From: Sipunculus nudus
Taxonomy: Eukaryota; Annelida; Sipuncula; Golfingiida; Sipunculidae
DNA length: 64,000 bases
Assembly: GCA_026874595.1 (NCBI GenBank)
Contig: CM049306.1
Coordinates: forward strand, 11,615,019-11,679,018
Direction of reading: 5' to 3'
Below are positions 26,501 through 38,500 of this stretch, one piece after another. The notes under the pieces were generated by a model that saw only the letters and a list, made by a program, of their open reading frames with translations, searched no databases and was not told the origin of the DNA. Each line of letters starts with the position of its first letter. The first letter of the stretch is position 1. Both the position numbers and the translations under genes were made by a program.

Positions 26501-29500
26501 ACAGGTAACCAGATAATTAGTGCATTTCACACCCATAAATTATATATTTTGCACATTGGACAAAAGTAAATAGTTTTTATTGCAATGTCCCTTATAACAA
26601 GTATAATATATAATTTAAATTAAAAAAATGAGAATTTACCTTTATTTACCTGATCTTACCTGTGCAGGTGAGTAAACTTTTACAGGTAGAAATTGGCAAA
26701 ATTGAAATCCACAAGTCTCATGGCTGTGCAGTTAATTAAAAGATAGTTTCTGCATATTGTTTTAACTCCTTCAAAAATTTCCTCTCCACTTTTAAAATAA
26801 AAAGTTGTCTTTATATTCTGTACTTACAAAGGTAATTAAATCTGTTTAAGATCAAAGGTATCATTTCAGGTAACCCAATAAATAGTGCAGTTAGTACCTA
26901 TAATTCATAAATTTTACACATGGCACTCAAAATTAAGTTGTATTTTTTTTTCTCCCTTATTACATGTATAAAATATATACTTCATTAAAAAAATAATTTA
27001 CCTGTATTTACCTGAATTCACCTGTACAGGTGAATATGTTTTTATGTGTAACCGTAACCAAAATTATCAATTTATGTTTTACATGTCTGAAAAATCAAAA
27101 TATAATGGTTTTACACAGTTGACACTTGTTTATCCATATTCTTCTCAGCCACTTTTCAGCATGATTTTGTCACTGCCACAGGTAATTAGATCAGTTGAAG
27201 AACAAAGGTACTATTCACATAGGTAACTTAATTACTGTATTAAAAGCACCTGTTCTTATATCAAAATGAATTATACAGTCCATAAATAGAGAAGGTATTA
27301 ATTTATAGTAACTATATTGATGAACAAGGTGTTTGCTAACATATTCAGAAAAAAAAAATAATTTACCTTTACTTACCTGTACAGGTAAACATATGTGTTA
27401 TATGTTAATAATCATAGAATGTGCTCTTTGGGTCAGCAAGCTTTTCAGGTGAAAAATATTTGATTTCCACAGAAAAATCCAATTTACTTGCATATGCTGG
27501 TTCGTTGGTGGTTCCCTTTCCAGTATTAAACCAAATCATTTATCTTTTTCTTACCTTTAATTAATAATTACCTTAGAGTGAAAAAAAATCCTTACATTTC
27601 CCTTTTTTAATCAAAGGGTTAATGGGTTACCTGAACAGGATGAAAGGGGTCATTTTGGTGATATACCAGTGAGTGGAAATACAGTTAGTACAGATTTACC
27701 TGTTTTTACCTGTATATACCTTAGTTACATACTTATCAAACCAGGTATATAGAAAATAAATAAAATAACATGATGGACATATACCTGACAGTAAAAGCTG
27801 AAAATTTCACAAAGATACTTTTAACGGTTACTGAGTTAATGTCTCTTATATAGATTCATGTCAAAATGTGAAAAAAATGCAAAATAAATCTGAACAGTAG
27901 GAGTGTGACAATCCACAGGCTAATCTGAACAGTAAAGGGTTAAGAGACTTGCTGACATCCGTCTTAAGATTACCTTACTTACTGTAATTCCTGGTATGGA
28001 AGTATACTTGAGCTTAAACTCCGTGCCTGTAAAATACTAAAAGACAGCATTCAGACATTGACAAAAATAAACATGGTTCGTGTTAGAATGTTTTATTACT
28101 GGTCTGTATTGTTTTAACAAGCCTAATACGATATGGTGGTCCCGATAGATCAAAACAAACATAGTTTAGTTACTGAGACAGAATTATAACTTACTTCAAT
28201 TCAATGGCAGTCCCCACGGATCTGCCTGTATTATAAGACAGTTCATGTTAATTTAGGACAGTCCCCACGGATCCGCCCGTATTATAAGACAGTTCAAATT
28301 CAATTAGGACGGTCCCCACAGATCCATCCGTATCCTCAAACAGTTCGTGTCAAATTGAGCAATGTAGACAATGCCTTGTTGTCGTGCTGTTGTAGTGGAT
28401 CACCTCTTTGATAGCCCCTATCAATATAACAGTTAACCTACGATAACCATTAAATTCTGCAGATGGTCCCCACAGATCCATCTCTGACCCTAAACCTGTA
28501 GATGGTCCCCACAGATCCATCTCTAATTAGCATCCCCTGTAGATGGTCCCCACAGATCCATCTGTGATCCTAACCCTGTAGATGGTCCCCACGGATCCAT
28601 CTCTAATTATCATCCCCTGTAGATGGTCCCCACAGATCCATCTGTGATCTTAAAGCTGTAGATGGTCCCCACGGATCCATCTCTAATTAACATCCCTAGT
28701 AGATCTCTAATGTCTTGGCCACTGATCCCTATCACCTGTATGTGTCGGCACACCTGTAGCTGGTCCCCACGAATTCACCTCTAAAGAACAGTTTTTACAT
28801 TGGCAACTTAGAGGAATTTAACATTCAACTGAGCATTCATAATGCGTGAAGTCTTAAATAGCGCTTGAAAGCTTCCGTTTTCCAGCGCCCTAAATACCTT
28901 ATCTTGGCATCAGACATACCATTTGCTGCAGCCTCTGTGGCAGCTCCAATCCGGAAGCTGTGCCCCGAGTACTGTTTGGTGTCTAGACCTGCTGCTATCA
29001 GGTTGTCCTTTAAATTACGGTCAAAAGCTGATCTTGTGAAAGGGAAGCCTAAGGGGAGGGAGAACAATGGGCCCGGAGAGGCCCCTCGCAAACCTAGAAA
29101 TGCCTGCACGGCTTTAACAGGACAACATTCCTGTGCCTCTGAAATACTAATCACTGTAGGTATGCTGGGATCTTTGTTTTTGGAATTGTGTAATCTTATC
29201 CGCATGTGTGTTTGGTTTGAGACCCTCAAGAATGTCAAGTCAGAGATCTGAACAACTAGATCATTGCTGGATTTGTCCTTTGGTATCAATTCCCCTATCC
29301 TAAAGAACCCGTGGTAACTAGTCAAATAAACAGCTTTCATTAAGGCCTGTGAAAATTCGCTATTTATCATTAAAGGCATTGCCTTGATTAGCCTAATGAT
29401 GACAGATTTTGTGATTGGGTATCTTATGTCCACAGATGGACGCAATTTTTGAGCCCCAAGCAGTAATTTCTTGATGGCAAACGTGGCTGTGGGGTCAGGC

Positions 29501-32500
29501 AGGTCCCTGATTTTGTGAAAGTAGGAAATTGCTGATGCTGTGCTAGCCAATGAACTCCCGCAAATGCCCTTATCGAATCTATCTACGAGAAAGAGAAAGG
29601 TTGTGGATGGTGCTACGGGGTAGCGTGCCCATCCTGAATGGCCTAAGTTTCTGCAAAATTCCTCTAATTGTTGCCATGCTCGTTGATAAGACGTCCTGGT
29701 AGTTTTGGCTAAGCTATTGTCAATCAGGTATTTACCTAGGTCTGTCAAGTGAGAGACTTTGGCACTGGAGGCATTGGTCGAGGGCATTGGTCCATGTAAG
29801 GTGCCAATCTCCGGAATGTGGACACCAAATGGTAACGGGACCTCATTCAGAGCCAAAGCGCTTTGCTGTGCACTTGACGATGGTCTCAACTTGGCCAGCT
29901 TAGCGTCAATTCTGTCGTCTATTTCTTTTGACAAGTTATCTATTTTCTTGTCAAGCCTCTCAGCAACACTGTCAATTTTGGCTGTCAGTCTGTTGACTAA
30001 TGCCTCTACAGCCTGGCTGGGTATCGAGGCTTCAGTGCTTGCGTGCTCTTCTGTGCTGTTGCTAGAGGATCCCCGTGCAGTCCTCCGTCTTTTCGCTGGT
30101 GGTGGTGATGGACTGGCTCCATTACCAGTTGGGTTAGACAGCCTATATCTGGCTGGGGCCCTAGTTGCACGTCTCCTCATACTGAAACAGCCCAATCTCG
30201 CTTGATTACTGACATGAACAATCAAACCATGAACGACTTGACGAAAAAACCTTTAACCCTTTGCTAGAAAAGCACACTTCGAACTTGAGACAAGTGCTTT
30301 TTGCTCTCATTAAATGAAACTTGAAACTTATCAATCTGTGGGACCTTAAACAGTGTCCCATTAATTTGTTAACTGTACTTGAAACAAGTGTACATTTTAT
30401 TTGTAAACAGACCCCTGAACCTAGAAACAAATGTCAATTCTATTTATTCAAAGACACATGAAACTTGAAACAAGCGCCAATTTAATTTTGTTAAGTGCAC
30501 TTGAAACTTGAAACAAGTGCATGTATTTATTTATTTAAAGACACTTGAAACTTGAAACAAGCTCCTATTTATTTTTGATAATTGCACTTGAAACTTGAAA
30601 CCAGTGCGTGTTATATTTATTTTAAGACACTTGAAACTTTAAACACGCGCCAATTTAATTTTGTTAAGTGCACTTGTAACTTGAAACAAGTGCATGTATT
30701 AAAATTTTGTGTGGCCATCATAAAAAAATTATCCACTGTTGGGGGAGTAATTTCATGTATTTATGTAATTCCATTGACGATGGTATGTATAATCCTTGAA
30801 TTGATTTAATTACTTTATATGGATCAGATTATTTACAATTCACTTTCATTTACCGAGTTAAACTTTTATCTTGATATAATGGCCAGGAGACAATGATTGT
30901 ATATATTTGTGTTTTAGTGATTGACATGTGTGAGAGAGGTCTGAGTGACTGCCATAGAGACTCAGTGTGTATATTCACTGGTCCAAGAAGCTATCGCTGT
31001 CACTGTAAGACTGGTTTCCGGGGAGATGGCAAAGTATGTTCCCCTGTTAATCCATGCCAGACTAGAAATGGAGGTTGTCCTGAAGAAACTACAAATTGTG
31101 TGTACACTGGGCCTGGCATTGTAAGAACTTATCTCTAATACCATTTTCCATCATCCTCAGACACATATGATGCACCTGTTTTTTTTTCAATAGTTCTTCT
31201 TATATGTCAGAGAAGGAAATTAATTCCAGTTATATATTAAGGGAAAATAAGGGATTGTTACATATTTGTTAATCTATGGTGTCAGTGATTAGGCAATTTA
31301 ATTACTGGTTTAACTAAATGTTTAGTTTCATGCACCAGAATAGGACTAAATGTCATGAAATATGACAGCAACCTATGAATGTTAAAATGCTGGTGAACAA
31401 TTGTTAAATCTATGTTATACATTCTTGATAAGCAATAGATATTGTTTGTTCTGCTCTGTTTTTGACATATTTATGACTAATATTACTGTCTTTTATTTAT
31501 TTGTATAAGAATCATATCATCTTCCACTCACGAGAAATTAACTGAGTGTCATGTAGTCTCAAGTATAACTTAATTTTGAGTAATCCTAAAAAAAAATCTC
31601 ATATTTTCACCAATTTTCATTTTTCAAGATTGAAGTGTCTGGTTTGTTACAAGTATAACTGAGAAAAGTTTGTGGAAAATGGTTGAGTAAATATTACTGT
31701 CAAGTGAAATAAATCTCCTGAAGGTTTAGCATTTGGAATGTTCTCTGTTTCATGTGAGTGTACCTTGCTGACAAGAGGTTTTAATATTTTGATGCTTGCT
31801 TACAGAGGAGGTGTGAGTGTATAGAAGGTTACCAGAACTTCACTGAAGGAAGTGGTTGTATCCTGACTGACCTCTGCCCTGTAAACGGCAGCGTGTGCCA
31901 TAATAATGCCAACTGTACCACAATAGGGCCTGACCAGATCAAGTGGGTCCTTTAAATTACTTAAATATATAAACATTTTTCTGTCAAACTCTGCCAATTT
32001 GTCCATATCAAATATAATATTCTATATTACAAGATCTCACTTATTGCCAGGAGGTTGTAAACACAAGCTGTAAGGGCTTTTAAAACCATTAAATTCGCTT
32101 TCTTACACAAAATTCTGTTGACTACATTTGTTAAATATTGACTTTTGTCAGGAATCATCATTTCATGATGTGTTGTTTCAATCAAAGTATTATTAAATCA
32201 GCCCCTAATAACATTTCTGTATTATATTTTCATAATTTATTGAACAATATTTACATATAAAATGCAAGTAGGAGTTGGTTTTTAAATGATCAAATGATTC
32301 TGATGACTGAAAAGTAGGTTTTTAATTGTTATATATTTTTCAGTTGATACAGTTGTCTCTACTCCACAGGTGCACATGTATGGAAGGGTATGCAGGGGAT
32401 GGCAGGATGTGCTATGGCAATGTTCTAGAGGTAAGATCATGGCTTTTGTGATATATAAAGCTTTCATTTAAATTTAACATTGAGCTTAGATATAACATTT

Positions 32501-35500
32501 GTGTGTACATACCACAAACATAGAGTTGTAATCTAGGTAATAGAAAGCCATGTTTTGCAAACTTTGTTATTAACATTAACAAACCAAAGTTCTGCGAAAC
32601 TTTGTAGGATAAATGTCTTTGTATTATAAAAAAACAAGTTTTGGTGAATGATAACATGGTATATACATCTCTGCTTTATTTAACAGTAATAATAGGCAGT
32701 GAGTGTAAAATATATATTATTCATCAAATATTGAAATTTTTTTATAGTGCATGTTCTTTAATTGGCCTTAAAGATGAATGTCCAAATGCTTCTTTCAGCA
32801 TTGTTTGACCATTTAGCTATTGACATAGTATTAATAATTGATCATTATAATTATGAAGCAGCATGGTCAGTTGAATTTCCTATGGGAGATTCAGTTGATT
32901 TCATATTACGTTAGAACTTTTATTGCAGGAACTGAAAAGAGCAAACACTGAGATTCCGCAGTTAAAGGGACAGCTGTTCAAGATGATATCCACCCTGGAG
33001 TACACGTATGGAGACAATATAACCCAGCACGGGCCTTTCACAGTTTTTGCTCCAACCGATGGAGCATTTTATAGAAACCTAGACAGTGATGAGGTTTGTT
33101 AAGAAATATTTATGAGATCAATTTAGGACTTGTTTCTTATTTCATATACAGATAGACATCTTTAAGGTAGCACCCTTTTTCATAAACAATCAAAATGTCA
33201 TTTAGAATTAATATCCACTTATAAATTGTACATAATTTTAAACCTAGTACAGTGTTTGTGTTTATGGTATTTTTTATTCATATATTTTAATTTTTCAATA
33301 TTTTCATATATTTTAAGAATTTTATCAATATTAAACTACATGGCTATCTCAAATTGGATTTCTTTTGTTGTTTCAATTACCTTGTGTCTTTCTTGTTTCA
33401 GAATTAAATTTATTTTTTTTTCATATATATTCTTTCATATATTTGAACAATTTTATCAATATTTAACTACATGACTCTCTCAAAATGGTTTTCTTTTGTT
33501 TTTTCTTTACCATGTGTCTTTCTTGTTCATGAAATAAATTTAATTTTTTTATGTAATTTTTTTTATTTCAAAGGTAGATAGTAACTCAATACAGAAAAAC
33601 ACATTAAAAAATGGTTTTGAGATATTGTCAAATAGTTTGACATTAATCAACTTTCGGATTGATTTTATATATATGGGTTTTGCACAGCATAACTTAAGGA
33701 TGGTTATTTAACAGATTTTCATATATGGATTCAGCTTTTCAGATGTTGTATACAAATGTATTTAATCAATATATGTTTTAATTTTTTATTGAAATTTACC
33801 TTAAATTTGCGTATGCTATAAATTTCAGGTGCTTAACTAATTATGTTACTTATTGAGATCTCTGTGTTGGAACTTCCTAGGTAGCATGTTATGTTATAAT
33901 ACTGTACTAATAATGAATTTAAATGATGTGATTATTTCAGTTGTACATGTTTGATTGTAGATGTCAGCCTTACTCGCCAACAAGACATTCTCCCGTCAGC
34001 TGATGCGGCAGCATCTGATTCCGATACAAACACAAATCAGTGACCTGTCCAACGATACCGTCCTGTACACTCTTCAAGGAATTAGAATGGTCATATCTGT
34101 CATACAGGCAAGTAATAAACTTTGGAGTATGTTGTTACAATAAGGCTTAACTGTAAAAATGACATTTTGCAAGAATAAATGAAAACAGTGTTAAATAATG
34201 AAGAGAGATATTCTTTTTACCTTCAGCAAGAAGCAGGTAAGTTGTATGAGCATTTAGTTTGATTAGCTTGTATTGTCCCATAATTTGCCAGTAATCTAAA
34301 TATCCTTATTGCCTCTGCCAGGTAGGGTATGCATTCATTCCATTTATTGCTTGCCGGAAATCTTCGATTTCAGCAAGCATATTAGTCAGTTCTGTATGTC
34401 CATTTCTTTGTTTGTTTGGTTTTTAGCTCAGCTGACTATAAGTCATCTGAGCTATAGTCGTGGTCCATTGTCTGTCGTCCGTCCGTCCGTCTGTCCGTCT
34501 GGATGTCCGTCCCTAAGACTGGCACGTTTCGACACCGTTCGACCTAAGAATCTGAAATTTGGCATACTGTTAGATGTCCCCAAAATCTCCTAACATGCCA
34601 AAAATTGGGTCAATATGACTTTGTTCCTTCGAGATATTAAGGAAAAACCTCAATTTTTTATTAGAAATCTTATTTTCACACTTCAGGACTGCCTAATATC
34701 AAAACCACTCATCTGGTTTCTTCATTTTTACCATAAATATTCCTCTATATGGTTCCTATGTACAGGCCAGAAATTTAGTCAGAATTATTTAATTTAAAAA
34801 AGTTATGGGCCCAAATATAATGGACTTTGTAAAAAAATGAAGAAAGATATTTTGTCACTTAAGACCAAAAGTGTTAAAGGTAGGAATTTTTTTTTCAGTA
34901 ATACTACTTTAAATAATCAAAATTGAATTGTATACCAAAAATTAGATCAAAATCTGTTAAATTGTTTTAAATATTGGCAAAAATATAAAATTTGTACCTT
35001 AAATTTTGCCCAAGTTTGACCATGGCACGTTTTTTTCCTGTAACTGCTGTGGATTTAATTTTCAAAGCATGTTTTTGTTACCATTTCAACTGTTAAAACA
35101 AAAAATTTGAAACCAGTTGATAAAAACTGTAGATGTTTATTCAAGTTTTAAAGCACCATGTCATATATTGTTTACACCAAGCTAGTGTTATGCAGTTTAC
35201 TAGAGCTCAGCTCCCCAGCTTCAGCTCTAACTTCCTTAAATTTTGCAAACAGTTAGATGTCCCCCAAATCCTCTACCATACTAAACGTTTGGTCACTAGG
35301 ACTGCATTCCTTGGAGATATTAAGAAAAAACTTCATTTTTAGCTCAGCTGACTGAAAGTCATCTGAGCTATAGCGATCACTCTTTGTCCGTCGTCCGTCT
35401 GTCTGTCCGTCTGTCTGTCCGTTAACCAGGCACAAATCGTAACCGCTAGAACTGGAATCTTCTTACTTGACATCCTGGGAGGTCCATGAAAAATCTCCTT

Positions 35501-38500
35501 GGAAACCAGAAATTAGGTCTCTGTTACCCATATCCTTCGAGCTATGGGGCCCAAAAGTACCCCCAGAAAAGTCCAAAGTTTTATATAAAAACTTCAATAT
35601 CTCATTAACTACTTGACTGATGGTCATGATTTTTGGCATACATATTGATCATGAGAGGTTCCATCAGTTCCTGAAGACTGGTGGCGCCACCTGTATTTTT
35701 CGATTTTTTATGAATTTTTTTCTCTATTTTTGAGACCTTTAAAAATGTGAACATCTGTTAACAAGGCACAAATCGTAATGACTGGACTTAGAATCTTCAT
35801 TCTTGACACACTGAGAGACCTATGAAAAGTCTCCATGGAAACCAGAAATTAGGTCTCTGTTACCCATATCCTTCCAGCTATGGGGCCCCAAACTACCCCC
35901 CAGAAAAGTAAAAAATTTCAAACAAAAACTTCAATATCTCATTAAATACTTGACTGATGGTCATGATTTTTGTCATACATATTGATCATGAGATGTTCCA
36001 TCACTTCCTGCAGACTGGTGGCGCCACCTGCATCGTTCAATTTTTTACGAATTTTTTTCTCTATTTTTGAGACCTTTCAAAATGTAAACATGTGTTAACA
36101 AGGCACAAATCGTAAAGACTGGATCTAGAATCTTCATTCTTGACACACTGAGAGACCTATGAAAAGTCTCCATGGAAACCAGAAATTAGGTCTCTGTTAC
36201 CCATATTCTTTGAGCTATGGAGCCCCAAATTACCCCCAAGAAAAGTAAAAAATTTCATACAAAAACTTCAATATCTCATTAACTACTTGACTGATGGTCA
36301 TGATTTGTGGCATAACTATTGATCATGAGATGTGTCATCACTTCCTGCAGACTGGTGGTGCCACCTTTATTGTTCGATTTTTTACGATTTTTTCCTCTAT
36401 TTTTGAGACCTTTAAGGATGCTGTCATCTGTTAGCATGGCACAAATCGTAACGACTGGACCTAGAATCTTCATTCTTGACACACTGAGAGGTCCATGAAA
36501 AATATCCTTGGAAACCAGAAATTAGGTCTCTGTTAACCATATCCTTCGAGCTATGGGGCCCCAAAGTACCCCCCCCCCCCAGTAGTCAAAAATTTCATAC
36601 AAAAACTTCAATATCTCAATAACTACATCACTGATGGTCATGATTTTTGGCATACATATTGATTATGAAATGTTCCATCAGTTCCTGCAGACTTGTGGCG
36701 CCACCTGTATTGTTTGATTTTTTACAATTTTTTCCTCTTTTTTTGAGACCTTTAAGGATGCTGTCATCTGTTAACGTGGCACAAATCATAACGACTGGAC
36801 CTAGAATCTTCATTCTCGACACACTGAGAGACCTATGAAAAGTCTCCATGGAAACCAAAATTAGGTCTCTGTTACCCATATTCTTTGAGCTATGGAGCCC
36901 TAAAGTACCCACAAGAAAAGTAAAAAATTTCATACAAAAACTTCAATATCTCATTAACTACTTGAATGATGGTCATGATTTGTGGCATAACTATTGATCA
37001 TGAGATGTGTCATCTGTTCCTGCAGACTGGTGGCGCCACCTGTATCGTTCGTTTTTTTATGATTTTTTCCTCTATTTTTAGCTCAGCTGACTGAAAGTCA
37101 TCTGAGCTATAGCGATCACTCTTTGTCCGTCTTCCATCTGTCTGTCTGTCTGTCCGTCTGTCTGTCCGTTAACCAGGCACAAATCGTAACCCGCTAAAAC
37201 TGGAATCTTCTTACTTGACATCCTGGGAGGTCCATGACAAATCTCCTTGGAAACCAGAAATTAGGTCTCTGTTACCCATATCCTTCGAGCTATGGGGCCC
37301 CAAAGTATCCTCCAGAAAAGTCCAAAATTTCATACAAAAACTTCAATATCTCATTAACTACTTGACTGATGGTCATGATTTGTGGCATAACTATTGATCA
37401 TGAGATGTGTCATCACTTCCTGCAGACTGGTGGTGCCACCTTTATTGTTCGATTTTTTACGATTTTTTCCTCTATTTTTGAGACCTTTAAGGATGCTGTC
37501 ATCTGTTAGCATGGCACAAATCGTAACGACTGGACCTAGAATCTTCATTCTTGACACACTGAGAGGTCCATGAAAAATATCCTTGGAAACCAGAAATTAG
37601 GTATCTGTTAACCATATCCTTCGAGCTATGGGGCCCCAAAGTACCCCCCCCCCCCCCCCCCGAGTAGTCAAAAATTTCATACAAAAACTTCAATATCTCA
37701 ATAACTACATCACTGATGGTCATGATATTTGGCATACATATTGATTATGAAATGTTCCATCAGTTCCTGCAGACTTGTGGCGCCACCTGTATTGTTTGAT
37801 TTTTTACGATTTTTTCCTCTATTCTTCGAGCTATGGAGCCCTAAAGTACCCCCAAGAAAAGTAAAAAATTTCATACAAAAACTTCAATATCTCATTAACT
37901 ACTTGAATGATGGTCATGATTTGTGGCATAACTATTGATCATGAGATGTGTCATCTGTTCCTGCAGACTGGTGGCGCCACCTGTATCGTTCGATTTTTTA
38001 CGATTTTTTTACGACCTTTAAGGATGCTGTCATCTGTTAGCATGGCACAAATAGTAACGACTGGACCTAGAATCTTCATTCTCAACACACTAGAAGATCT
38101 ATGAAAAGTCCCCATGGAAACCAGAAATTAGGTCTCTGTTACCCATATCCTTCGAGCTATGGGGCCCCAAAGTACCCCCCCAGAGTAGTCAAAAATTTCA
38201 TACAAAAACTTCAATATCTCAATAACTACATCACTGATGGTCATGATTTTTGGCATACATATTGATTATGAGATGTTCCATCAGTTCCTGCAGACTGTTG
38301 GCGCCACCTATGTTATCTATCAAGAGGGTACAAATTGCAACAACTGGACCTAGAAACTTCATTCTTGTCATGCAAGGAGGCCCATGAAGAGTGCCTGTGG
38401 AAACTTGAAATTAGGTCTCTGTTACCCATATCCTTCAAGCTATAGGACTCTGAAGTATCCCTCAGAATAATGGACAATTTGATACAAAAGCTGAAGTATC

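Larger units (their letters stand above)
31121..33960. other. Introns 6 to 9 of the stabilin-like gene
   Basis: Four introns (31121-31805, 31943-32369, 32431-32928, 33094-33960) of AT-rich sequence. No repeat family or RNA gene recognised. Intron 9 has a local near-duplication of 'TTACCWTGTGTCTTTCTTGTT' near 33379 and 33507. Confidence 0.6.

Noticed and set aside
28206-28790. CRISPR-like repeat-spacer array
   Set aside because: The genome is eukaryotic, the spacers are themselves repeated in two alternating types, and no cas-like gene is present.
29759-30205. 148-codon ORF on the + strand
   Set aside because: It is an antisense shadow of the recombinase gene, which has all family motifs.
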